Source: Candidatus Omnitrophota bacterium
GTDB taxonomy: Bacteria; Omnitrophota; Gorgyraeia; Gygaellales; Profunditerraquicolaceae
Reading direction: 5' to 3'
Assembly (NCBI GenBank): GCA_028710845.1
Contig: JAQTTI010000002.1
Location: forward strand, 1-14,224
DNA: 14,224 nt
Part shown: piece by piece, positions 6,563 through 13,280 of the stretch
Layout: the number at the start of each line of letters is the position of its first letter
How positions within the stretch are numbered: position 1 is the first letter of the stretch
Program-made: the position numbers and the translations under genes
Notes under the pieces: model-generated
What the model saw: only the letters and a program-made list of their open reading frames with translations
What the model was told of the DNA's origin: nothing
Databases searched by the model: none

Positions 6563-8461
6563 ATGGCAAAAGTAATTGGTATTGATTTAGGTACATCTAA
6601 CTCGGCAGCTGCGGTGATGGAAGGCGGCAGGCCGGTAATTATTCCTTCAGCAGAAGGAGCAGGGGTTGCTTCCGGAAAAGCTTTTCCTTCTTATGTAGCA
6701 TTTACGAAGGACGGACAGCGATTAGTTGGTGAGCCGGCCAGGCGCCAGGCAGCGATTAACGCCGATGGCACTATTCAGGCAGCCAAAAGAAAAATGGGCA
6801 CGGACTTTAAATTTAAGGTCCACGGAACAGAGTATACCCCGCAGCAGATTTCAGCTTTTATATTACAGAAAATTAAACAGGATGCTGAAGCCTACCTGGG
6901 GGACAAGGTTGAAGAGGTGGTAATTACCTGTCCGGCTTATTTTAATGATAACCAGCGTCAGGCAACCAAAGACGCAGGCGAAATTGCCGGACTAAAGGTT
7001 TTGCGTATAATCAATGAGCCGACTGCAGCTTGTCTTGCTTATGGTTTGGAGAAAGCCGAAAAAGAACAGAAGATCATGGTTTTTGATCTTGGCGGCGGGA
7101 CTCTTGACGTTACGATTATGGAAATGGCCCAGGGAGTATTTCATGTACAGGCGACTAGCGGCGATACGCAGTTAGGCGGCACTGATATGGATAAAGTCCT
7201 GCTCGATTATATTACCGGGCAATTTAAGCGTGAAACCGGGATTGATTTAATGAACGATAAAATGGCAGTGCAAAGAGTCCGCGAAGCAGCTGAAAAGGCC
7301 AAAATCGAGCTTTCCTCAACGGTCAGCACCGATATTAACTTACCTTTTATTACAGCCGATAATACGGGCCCCAAGCATTTGACAATGACTATAACCCGGG
7401 CAAAATTAGAAGATTTAGTCGGCCCGATTATCGACAGGTGCCGTCACCCTATGGAGCAGGCTATAAAAGATGCCAAGCTTTCCGCCAAAGAAATTGACCG
7501 GATTATTATGGTCGGCGGTCCAACACGGATGCCGGTCGTCGGTAAATTCGTCGAAGATTTTGTTGGTAAAAAAATCGAACGCGGAGTCGACCCGATGGAA
7601 TGCGTTGCCTTGGGAGCTGCGGTCCAGGCAGCCATTATTACCGGGGAGGTCAAAGATGTGCTTCTTCTTGACGTGACACCTCTTTCTTTGGGTATTGAAA
7701 CCCTGGGTGGCGTAAGCACTAAGCTTATTGAAAGGAATGCATCTATTCCTACGCAAAAAAGCCAGGTCTTTTCAACAGCTGCCGACAATCAGACTGCGGT
7801 AACTATCCGTGTTTTACAAGGCGAACGACAGTTGGCTAATGATAATGTGGAGCTGGGAAGGTTCGATTTAGTCGGAATACCTGCTGCTCCCCGCGGAGTT
7901 CCCCAAATAGAGGTAAAGTTTGATATTGACCGGGACGGTATAGTCCATGTTTCGGCCAAGGATCTGGGCACCGGTAAAGAGCAGTCAATAAGAATCAGTG
8001 CTCCCAAGAAACTTTCGAAAGAAGAGATCGATAAGATGGTCAAGGACGCTGAGAAATTTGCGGCGGATGATGCCAAAAAGAAGGAAGAAATAGAAGCTGT
8101 CAATCAGGCAGATAACCTTGTTTATGCGACCGAAAAATCCCTGAAAGATTACGGCGATAAGGTCGGCCAATCTGAACGCGCCGATATTGAAGCTAAGATC
8201 AATGATTTAAAAGCGGCGATAAAAGACAAAAATATCGATCGGATCAAAAAAGGGATGGATGATTTAACCAAAGTTTCGCACAAGCTTGCCGAGGAGATTT
8301 ATAAGGCAGCTAGTGCCAAACAGCAAGCTCAAAACGCGCCGCCAGGTCAGGATGCCGGCAGAGAACAAGGCGGGCAAGAAGAGCCGAAACAAGATTCGAA
8401 AAAAGACGAAGATATTATCGACGCCGAATATAAAGAAGAAGGCGACGGTAAAAATAAATAA
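6563..8461 (+). CDS. dnaK: DnaK, Hsp70 chaperone
   Basis: ATP-driven chaperone that binds exposed hydrophobic segments of client proteins. Phosphate loop 1 reads IGIDLGTSNS (residues 5-14; GTTNS in most bacteria). VVITCPAYFNDNQRQA, the second nucleotide loop DLGGGT (175-180) and VGGPTRMP follow. The interdomain linker is DVLLLDV (365-371), leading into the substrate-binding domain and a helical lid; the tail ends in EDIIDAEYKEE, close to the usual DDVVDAEFEE end. Two indels stand out. About five extra residues occur near 33-41 (EGAGVASGKAFPS), and the roughly 23-residue insert present around residue 80 of E. coli DnaK is absent (KRKMGTDFKFKVHG), as in Gram-positive and archaeal Hsp70. A strong SD (GGGAGG) lies six bases ahead of the ATG, two bases after the grpE stop. 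Length is normal at 632. Confidence 0.98.
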   Translation: MAKVIGIDLGTSNSAAAVMEGGRPVIIPSAEGAGVASGKAFPSYVAFTKDGQRLVGEPARRQAAINADGTIQAAKRKMGTDFKFKVHGTEYTPQQISAFILQKIKQDAEAYLGDKVEEVVITCPAYFNDNQRQATKDAGEIAGLKVLRIINEPTAACLAYGLEKAEKEQKIMVFDLGGGTLDVTIMEMAQGVFHVQATSGDTQLGGTDMDKVLLDYITGQFKRETGIDLMNDKMAVQRVREAAEKAKIELSSTVSTDINLPFITADNTGPKHLTMTITRAKLEDLVGPIIDRCRHPMEQAIKDAKLSAKEIDRIIMVGGPTRMPVVGKFVEDFVGKKIERGVDPMECVALGAAVQAAIITGEVKDVLLLDVTPLSLGIETLGGVSTKLIERNASIPTQKSQVFSTAADNQTAVTIRVLQGERQLANDNVELGRFDLVGIPAAPRGVPQIEVKFDIDRDGIVHVSAKDLGTGKEQSIRISAPKKLSKEEIDKMVKDAEKFAADDAKKKEEIEAVNQADNLVYATEKSLKDYGDKVGQSERADIEAKINDLKAAIKDKNIDRIKKGMDDLTKVSHKLAEEIYKAASAKQQAQNAPPGQDAGREQGGQEEPKQDSKKDEDIIDAEYKEEGDGKNK

Positions 8462-8467
8462 AATAAA

Positions 8468-8508
8468 CGGGGACTTTCTTATTTAATTAATAAATAGGAA
8501 GGTCCCCG
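8468..8508 (+). repeat. 18-bp inverted repeat (stem-loop) between dnaK and dnaJ covering the dnaJ Shine-Dalgarno
   Basis: The left arm 8468-8485 pairs with 8491-8508 over 18 positions with a five-base loop. In RNA there are 16 Watson-Crick pairs and two G-U pairs (8475 with 8501, 8479 with 8497) and no bulge. The outer seven pairs are GC-rich (CGGGGAC with GTCCCCG) and the inner part is AT-rich. GGAAGG at 8497-8502, the only SD-like sequence ahead of dnaJ, is fully inside the right arm, 13 bases before the ATG. No T-run follows on the + strand, so this is not a canonical intrinsic terminator for dnaK. It could be a translational control element, an mRNA-stabilising hairpin, or a dispersed palindromic (REP/MITE-like) element. 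Confidence 0.85.
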
Positions 8509-8515
8509 AATAGAT

Positions 8516-9631
8516 ATGTCTACCAAGCGTGATTATTACGAAATATTAGGGGTGCAAAAAAATGCCAGCCTCGAGGAGGTAAAAAAGGCTTATCGGGAGC
8601 TGGCGCTTAAATTTCACCCTGACCGGGTTGCTCCTGAACAAAAAAAAGAGGCGGAAACAAGATTTAAAGAAATTTCCGAAGCTTATGCGGTTATTTCCGA
8701 CGAACAGAAGCGTTCCTTGTATGATAATTACGGGCATTCCGGAATCGACCAAAACTACGCTCAGGAGGATATTTTTAGAGGCGCCGATTTTAGCAGTATT
8801 TTTAGGGATATGGGCGGCGCTCAAGGCTCAGGTAGTATATTTGAAGAAATTTTTGGCGATATGGGTTTTGATGTGTTTGGAGGCAGAAGTAGCAGGGGGT
8901 CGTCTTCCCGCCGCCGGGGAAGAGATTTACAGGTTACTGTCGATATTTCATTAGAAGAATGCGCCACTGGCGTAGAAAAAGTTATAAATGTGCCCCGTTA
9001 TGAACCGTGCCAGATTTGTTCGGGCACAGGAGCTAAGCCGGGTTCAAAAAGGGCTGTTTGTCCTCAGTGTAAGGGTGCGGGAAAAACCGTAGTTTCTAAT
9101 GGTTTTTTCCAGCTAGCCCAGACATGTGCACGCTGCGGGGGAGAAGGCTCGACAATAAGCCAGCCGTGCCCCAGTTGTCACGGAGAAGGTAAAATCAGAG
9201 TTACCAAAAAGATAAAAGTAAAGATCCCTGCCGGCGTTGATAATGATTCCCAGCTGCGCGTGCGCTCAGAAGGAGAAGCAGGGGTAAATAGCCGCGGGGA
9301 TTTGTATGTCATTATTGAGGTCCGGCCGCACAGTATTTTTGAAAGGCATAATAATGATATAATTACAGCGGTAAATATAAGTTTGCCTAAAGCTATTCTA
9401 GGCGGTGAAGTCCAGGTAGCGGCACTGGACGGGAATTTATCAATGAAGATCCCCCCGGGTACGCAATGCGGTAAGATTTTCCGCCTGAAAGGCAAAGGAA
9501 TCCCGGATTTACATTCTCATGATATCGGCGATGAATTGGTAAAAGTAAACATTGATATCCCGGTAAGATTAACATCACAGCAAAGAAAATTAATTGAAGA
9601 GTTTGCCCGGTTGAGCGGCGGGGAAAGATAA
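8516..9631 (+). CDS. dnaJ: DnaJ, Hsp40 co-chaperone
   Basis: Stimulates the DnaK ATPase and delivers clients to it. The J domain (residues 5-70) contains the HPD motif at 34-36 in ALKFHPDRV. A Gly/Phe-rich linker follows (about 80-140, with GGRSSRGSSSRRRGRD at its end). The zinc region has all four CxxCxGxG repeats from residue 165 to 225: CQICSGTG, CPQCKGAG, CARCGGEG and CPSCHGEG. The C-terminal client-binding domain contains KIPAGVDNDSQLRVRSEGEAG and the dimerisation tail. The 371-residue length is typical of type I DnaJ. The ATG at 8516 is supported by the family N-terminus (KRDYYEILGV), but its only SD candidate is 13 bases away and buried in the preceding hairpin. The stop is one base before the next gene. 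Confidence 0.97.
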   Translation: MSTKRDYYEILGVQKNASLEEVKKAYRELALKFHPDRVAPEQKKEAETRFKEISEAYAVISDEQKRSLYDNYGHSGIDQNYAQEDIFRGADFSSIFRDMGGAQGSGSIFEEIFGDMGFDVFGGRSSRGSSSRRRGRDLQVTVDISLEECATGVEKVINVPRYEPCQICSGTGAKPGSKRAVCPQCKGAGKTVVSNGFFQLAQTCARCGGEGSTISQPCPSCHGEGKIRVTKKIKVKIPAGVDNDSQLRVRSEGEAGVNSRGDLYVIIEVRPHSIFERHNNDIITAVNISLPKAILGGEVQVAALDGNLSMKIPPGTQCGKIFRLKGKGIPDLHSHDIGDELVKVNIDIPVRLTSQQRKLIEEFARLSGGER

Positions 9632-9632
9632 T

Positions 9633-9890
9633 ATGCCTACATATGAATATCAGTGCTTGTCATGCAAGCATAAGTTCGAGGTTTTGCAAAGTATTAATGA
9701 AAAACCGAAGACCAGGTGCCCTAAGTGCGGAAAAAAATTAAAAAAATTGATTTCTAGCGCCGCAGGTTTTATATTTAAGGGCGCCGGGTTTTACGCCACA
9801 GACTATAAGAAGCGTAGCAGCTCAGCGGACAGTTCCAAAGCTAAAAATCTCTGCCCCAAAGCAAAAGAAGGCTGTAAAGGCTGCATGTAA
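9633..9890 (+). CDS. FmdB-family zinc-ribbon protein
   Basis: Small protein of 85 residues. The N-terminal half is a classic FmdB-type zinc ribbon: MPTYEYQC start, with C8/C11 and C29/C32 as the likely zinc ligands (CLSC and CPKC), then LKKLISSAAGFIFKGAGFYATDYKK. The family is named after a putative regulatory protein of the formamidase/amidase cluster; its biochemical role is not established. The C-terminus adds a lysine-rich tail and three further cysteines at 74, 81 and 84 (CPKAKEGCKGCM), outside the ribbon and possibly a second metal or redox site. It follows dnaJ after one base, so it is probably co-transcribed with the chaperone genes and is the last gene before the terminator candidate at 9903. 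Confidence 0.88.
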   Translation: MPTYEYQCLSCKHKFEVLQSINEKPKTRCPKCGKKLKKLISSAAGFIFKGAGFYATDYKKRSSSADSSKAKNLCPKAKEGCKGCM

Positions 9891-9902
9891 TCAGGAACAG
9901 GC

Positions 9903-9946
9903 AAAATCAAGCCAAAGTTTGATTTTCGTTGTTTTTATTAATTTTT
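9903..9946 (+). terminator. Weak intrinsic terminator candidate after the chaperone operon
   Basis: AAAATCAA (9903-9910) pairs with TTGATTTT (9919-9926) around an eight-base loop, followed by a T-rich stretch with five-T runs (9932-9936 and 9942-9946). The stem is only eight pairs and almost all A-T, so termination efficiency is doubtful. It is correctly placed between the zinc-ribbon gene and the promoter of the DUF1015 gene. Confidence 0.4.
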
Positions 9947-9956
9947 ATGCTATCAT
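9929..9956 (+). promoter_or_regulatory. Extended -10 promoter of DUF1015-accD, placed for a leaderless mRNA
   Basis: -10 TATCAT (9951-9956) preceded by TG one base away (9948-9949), with a poor -35 TTGTTT (9929-9934) at 16 bases. Transcription would start around 9963-9966, at or within three bases of the ATG at 9966. No Shine-Dalgarno is present in the 20 bases before that ATG, which agrees with a leaderless transcript. Confidence 0.5.
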
Positions 9957-9965
9957 ATCTGGCTA

Positions 9966-11255
9966 ATGGCTAAAGTCAAAGCTTTTAAGGCATTTGTCTA
10001 TAATCGAAATAAAGTCGGGGATTTAAAAGAAGTTGTTTGCCCTCCGTATGACGTAATCTCAACCTCGGCCCGGGAAAAACTTCTTGAGCGCTCAGCGTAT
10101 AACTTTATCCACATCCTTTTATCGAAAGATACTCCTACCGAAAATAAATACAAAAACGCAGGAAATATATTCAAACAATGGCTTAAAGATACGGTTTTAA
10201 TTCAGGACCAGGATCCCGCAGTCTATTTTTATAGCCAGACCTATATTATCCGGGGCGAGAAAAAGACCCGCCTGGGATTTATTTCTTTGCTTAAACTGGG
10301 CGATAAGACCGGTTCTTCAGTATTTGGCCATGAAAATACCCATGACGCCGCAAAACAGGACAGATTTAAATTAGTTACTCAGGTAAAAGCAAATCTAAGC
10401 CCTATATTCGTGATTTTTCTTGATAAACAGCGGATAATTCAGAGGGTTTTCCAGAAACATATTTCATCAAAGGACTCTTTCATTGAAGTAACGGATGATG
10501 AAAAAACTGTGCATAAACTATGGCGAATCGATGACCCGGAAGTTGTTCGCTTGATTGAATCCAGCATGAATGATGAAAATATGTTTATTGCCGATGGCCA
10601 TCACCGCTATGAAGTGTCTTGTGCTTATCGTGACCTTATGCGCCAGAAGTTGGGGAATCAGTATACAGGAGAGGAAGATTTTAATTACTGCTTATCTTAT
10701 TTTACTAATACTGATCCAAGGGGCCTGTCGATTATGCCTATTCACCGTTTGCTTAAATTGAACAATAAGCTTGATATCAGCGAATTTATTTCAAAAGCCA
10801 GAGAATATTTCGATGTGGACCAGATAAAAGAAAAGGGCAGGTTCTTCTTTCTGATGGAAAAAGCCGGTTTTACTGAACATCTGATAGGTTTATATAAAGA
10901 CAGGAAATATTTCCTTCTGCGCTTAAAAAACGTAAAAATATTAGACAAGCTGATTGGCGATAAGCCAAAGGAATACCGGGTGCTCGATGTCGCTATTCTG
11001 AACTATCTGGTTTTGAGAAATATCCTGAAACTCGATTTAGACCACCTTGATAATATAACTTATAGCCCGGATCCGCTGGAATTCATGGATGCAGTAGACG
11101 CTGACCCGGCTAAAATAGCCTTTTTTCTTAATCCTGTCAAAATCAATCAGATTATAAACGTTGCCCTTGGTGGGCATAAGATGCCTCCTAAATCCACTTA
11201 TTTTTATCCTAAAGTCCTGTCTGGCCTGGTAATCAATAAGTTTGCTAAGGAATAA
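9966..11255 (+). CDS. DUF1015 family protein
   Basis: A 429-residue cytoplasmic protein with no signal peptide or membrane segment. It belongs to the DUF1015 family, which is widespread in bacteria and archaea and has no established function. The hallmarks are CPPYDVIS near the N-terminus (residues 25-32) and FIADGHHRYE in the middle (GHHRY at 211-215); paired His and Asp residues of that kind could form a metal or phosphate site, which is an inference. The start at 9966 fits the family N-terminus (KAFKAFVYN ahead of the PPYDVIS block), and no in-frame alternative lies close upstream. No Shine-Dalgarno is visible. accD begins one base after its stop, so the two are almost certainly in one transcript. 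Confidence 0.85.
   Translation: MAKVKAFKAFVYNRNKVGDLKEVVCPPYDVISTSAREKLLERSAYNFIHILLSKDTPTENKYKNAGNIFKQWLKDTVLIQDQDPAVYFYSQTYIIRGEKKTRLGFISLLKLGDKTGSSVFGHENTHDAAKQDRFKLVTQVKANLSPIFVIFLDKQRIIQRVFQKHISSKDSFIEVTDDEKTVHKLWRIDDPEVVRLIESSMNDENMFIADGHHRYEVSCAYRDLMRQKLGNQYTGEEDFNYCLSYFTNTDPRGLSIMPIHRLLKLNNKLDISEFISKAREYFDVDQIKEKGRFFFLMEKAGFTEHLIGLYKDRKYFLLRLKNVKILDKLIGDKPKEYRVLDVAILNYLVLRNILKLDLDHLDNITYSPDPLEFMDAVDADPAKIAFFLNPVKINQIINVALGGHKMPPKSTYFYPKVLSGLVINKFAKE
11247..11250 (+). promoter_or_regulatory. Shine-Dalgarno that fixes the accD start
   Basis: AAGG six bases before the ATG at 11257. A TTG at 11242 is in the same frame and would add five residues, but it lies inside the DUF1015 gene with no better SD and adds no family-conserved sequence. 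Confidence 0.6.
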
Positions 11256-11256
11256 A

Positions 11257-12099
11257 ATGGCTTTATTCGGTAAACCAAAATATACTATAGTTCGGTTAAA
11301 GAAAAAAGAAATACCGGATGGGCTTTGGACAAGGTGCGAAGAATGCTCCGAAACCCTATATAATAAGACCCTTGAGGAAAATTTTAAGGTTTGCCCTAAA
11401 TGCAACTATCATTTCGGGTTGACTGCATATGAAAGGGTCAATATGCTGTTTGATAAAGATTCATTTAATGAATTTGATAGAGATATGGTTTCGGTAGACC
11501 CCCTTGATTTTAAGGGCCCCAAGACCTATAAAGATAAATTGAAGCAGGACCAGGATTTAACCGGCCTGAAAGATGCGGCTGTGACCGGAGAAGGCGGGAT
11601 AAATGCAAAAAGAGCTGTTTTGGCTGTTACCGACTCTCGGTTTATTATGGGTTCGATGGGTTCGGTTGTAGGAGAAAAGATTACAAGAGCCATTGAATTT
11701 GCCACCAAGAACAAGCTTCCGGTGATTATTGTCTCAGGTTCAGGCGGTGGCGCCCGGATGTATGAGGGTATGTACAGTCTGATGCAAATGGCCAAAACTT
11801 GTTCCGCTTTATCACGCCATCAAAAAAAGGCAAAATTGCCTTACATCTCGGTGTTAACCAACCCGACCATGGCCGGAATTATGGCTTCTTTTGCCGCAGT
11901 AGGGGATATAATTATGGCTGAGCCGAAAGCTTTGATAGGTTTTACCGGGCCCAGGGTGATCGAACAGACAATCAGGCAGAAATTACCTGCCGGTTTCCAG
12001 CGTTCAGAGTTTTTATTAGACCACGGGCTGATCGATATGATCGTACACCGTAAAAATATGAAGAATATTTTAAGCCAACTGCTTGACTATTTCGGATAA
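11257..12099 (+). CDS. accD: AccD, acetyl-CoA carboxylase carboxyltransferase subunit beta
   Basis: Beta subunit of the carboxyltransferase that makes malonyl-CoA for fatty-acid synthesis, working with AccA, which is not in this window. The N-terminal zinc ribbon has C27/C30 and C46/C49. The crotonase-like domain follows, with SLMQMAKT, PYISVLTNPTMAG, ASFAAVGDIIMAEPKALIGF, GPRVIEQTIRQKLPAGFQRSEFLLDHG and IDMIVHR, all close to the family. Two oxyanion-loop segments differ from E. coli and B. subtilis as I recall them: SASGGARM reads SGSGGGARM here (residues 160-168, one extra Gly) and PTMGG or PTTGG reads PTMAG (Ala206). The protein has 280 residues from the ATG at 11257. It is co-transcribed with the DUF1015 gene, one base away. 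Confidence 0.94.
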   Translation: MALFGKPKYTIVRLKKKEIPDGLWTRCEECSETLYNKTLEENFKVCPKCNYHFGLTAYERVNMLFDKDSFNEFDRDMVSVDPLDFKGPKTYKDKLKQDQDLTGLKDAAVTGEGGINAKRAVLAVTDSRFIMGSMGSVVGEKITRAIEFATKNKLPVIIVSGSGGGARMYEGMYSLMQMAKTCSALSRHQKKAKLPYISVLTNPTMAGIMASFAAVGDIIMAEPKALIGFTGPRVIEQTIRQKLPAGFQRSEFLLDHGLIDMIVHRKNMKNILSQLLDYFG

Positions 12100-12111
12100 T
12101 TTTAATATAAT
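12083..12111 (+). promoter_or_regulatory. Strong sigma70-type promoter of the ABC ATPase gene
   Basis: -35 TTGACT (12083-12088), 17-base spacer, -10 TATAAT (12106-12111), the closest match to consensus in the window. The -35 lies inside the last codons of accD. Transcription would start near 12118, and the leader of about 26 bases holds AAGGGAG (12132-12138) five bases before the ATG at 12144. Confidence 0.75.
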
Positions 12112-12143
12112 ATTGCTTCATTAAATAAAATAAGGGAGTATAA

Positions 12144-13247
12144 ATGGCTCAGGTAAGTTTAAGGGATGTTTGTAAGGTTTTTCAGGGCAACGTAATGGCG
12201 GTAAACAAGGTTAACCTTGGCATCGAAAATAAAGAATTCATGGTTTTGGTAGGGCCTTCCGGATGCGGAAAGTCTACTACCTTGAGAATGATTGCCGGCC
12301 TTGAGGAAATTAGTTCCGGTTCAATTTATATCGGCGATAAAATGGTCAATGATGTCCCTGCGAAAGACCGGGATATCGCGATGGTATTTCAAAATTACGC
12401 CCTCTATCCGCACATGACCGTAGCCGAAAATTTATCCTTTGGTTTAAGGCTGCGCCATTTACCCAAGCAAGAAATTACCCAAAGGGTCAATGAAGCCGCG
12501 GAGATTTTGGGGATCAAGCGTTTATTAAACCGTAAGCCGCGCGAGCTTTCCGGAGGTGAAAGGCAAAGAGTTGCTGTGGGCAGGGCGATTGTACGAAAGC
12601 CGCTTGTATTTTTATTTGACGAGCCTTTGAGCAACCTGGATGCCAAGATGCGCGTTCAGATGCGCACCGAAATACATAAGCTGCATATCCGGCTGCAAAC
12701 TACTATTATATATGTTACCCATGATCAGGTCGAAGCCATGACAATGGGGGACCGTATAGCCGTAATGAAAGACGGCCTGATTACCCAGTTAGGCGAACCG
12801 ATCGATGTTTACGATCATCCTAAGAACAAATTTGTTGCCGGCTTCATCGGTTCACCGCCGATGAATTTTATGCAAGGCAGGATCATCAAGAAAGAAGGCA
12901 AACTTTATTTTGATGAGGGTAGAATTCAGGTAAAGCTTGTCGAAGATATGTTGAAAAAAATGGCCGGATATGCCGGGCAGGAAGTTATTTTCGGTATCCG
13001 TTCCGAAGATATCTATGACAAGCTTTTCGTTTCTGAGGCCCCGCCGGAAAATATAGTCCGGGTAAACTGTGAAGTTTTTGAACCGATGGGTTCTGAGGTT
13101 TATCTCTATCTGAATACCGGAAAACATACCTTTATTGCCAGGGTCAGCGCTCATGACCGTCCCCGAGTCAACCAGGAAATGGACGTAGTTTTTGATATGA
13201 GTAAGGTGCATTTTTTCGACAAAACTACGGAAGAAACCATAGCTTAA
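12144..13247 (+). CDS. ABC transporter ATP-binding protein, MalK/UgpC/MsmX type
   Basis: ATPase subunit that powers a binding-protein-dependent importer, in this subfamily usually for sugars, oligosaccharides or glycerol-3-phosphate. Walker A GPSGCGKST is at residues 37-45, Q-loop Q83 in VFQNYALYPHM, signature LSGGE at 135-139 (LSGGQ in most relatives), Walker B FLFDEP with D159/E160, D-loop SNLD and switch H193 in YVTHDQ. Residues about 235-367 form the OB-fold regulatory region typical of MalK-like ATPases (VAGFIGSPPMNF, then FGIRSEDIY and GSEVYLYL). The length of 367 residues is normal. No permease or binding-protein gene is adjacent, so it may be a shared ATPase serving several importers, as MsmX does in B. 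subtilis; substrate cannot be told. It has its own strong promoter. Confidence 0.94.
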   Translation: MAQVSLRDVCKVFQGNVMAVNKVNLGIENKEFMVLVGPSGCGKSTTLRMIAGLEEISSGSIYIGDKMVNDVPAKDRDIAMVFQNYALYPHMTVAENLSFGLRLRHLPKQEITQRVNEAAEILGIKRLLNRKPRELSGGERQRVAVGRAIVRKPLVFLFDEPLSNLDAKMRVQMRTEIHKLHIRLQTTIIYVTHDQVEAMTMGDRIAVMKDGLITQLGEPIDVYDHPKNKFVAGFIGSPPMNFMQGRIIKKEGKLYFDEGRIQVKLVEDMLKKMAGYAGQEVIFGIRSEDIYDKLFVSEAPPENIVRVNCEVFEPMGSEVYLYLNTGKHTFIARVSAHDRPRVNQEMDVVFDMSKVHFFDKTTEETIA

Positions 13248-13280
13248 AAGTTTTAGGTTCTAACCTTAAAAGCTTGGAAT

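Noticed and set aside
7415..7788. Two overlapping minus-strand open frames of about 113 residues inside dnaK.
   Set aside because: They are shadows of the conserved dnaK frame: low-complexity, no family resemblance, no SD or promoter on the minus strand.
8468..8508. The dnaK-dnaJ hairpin as an intrinsic terminator.
   Set aside because: On the + strand no T-run follows. On the minus strand a T-rich tail does follow, but there is no minus-strand gene for it to terminate.
13251..13271. GGTT/AACC-centred inverted repeat between the ABC ATPase and the GAF-GGDEF gene as a terminator.
   Set aside because: The loop is only two to four bases, the stem carries a bulge, and no T-run follows.
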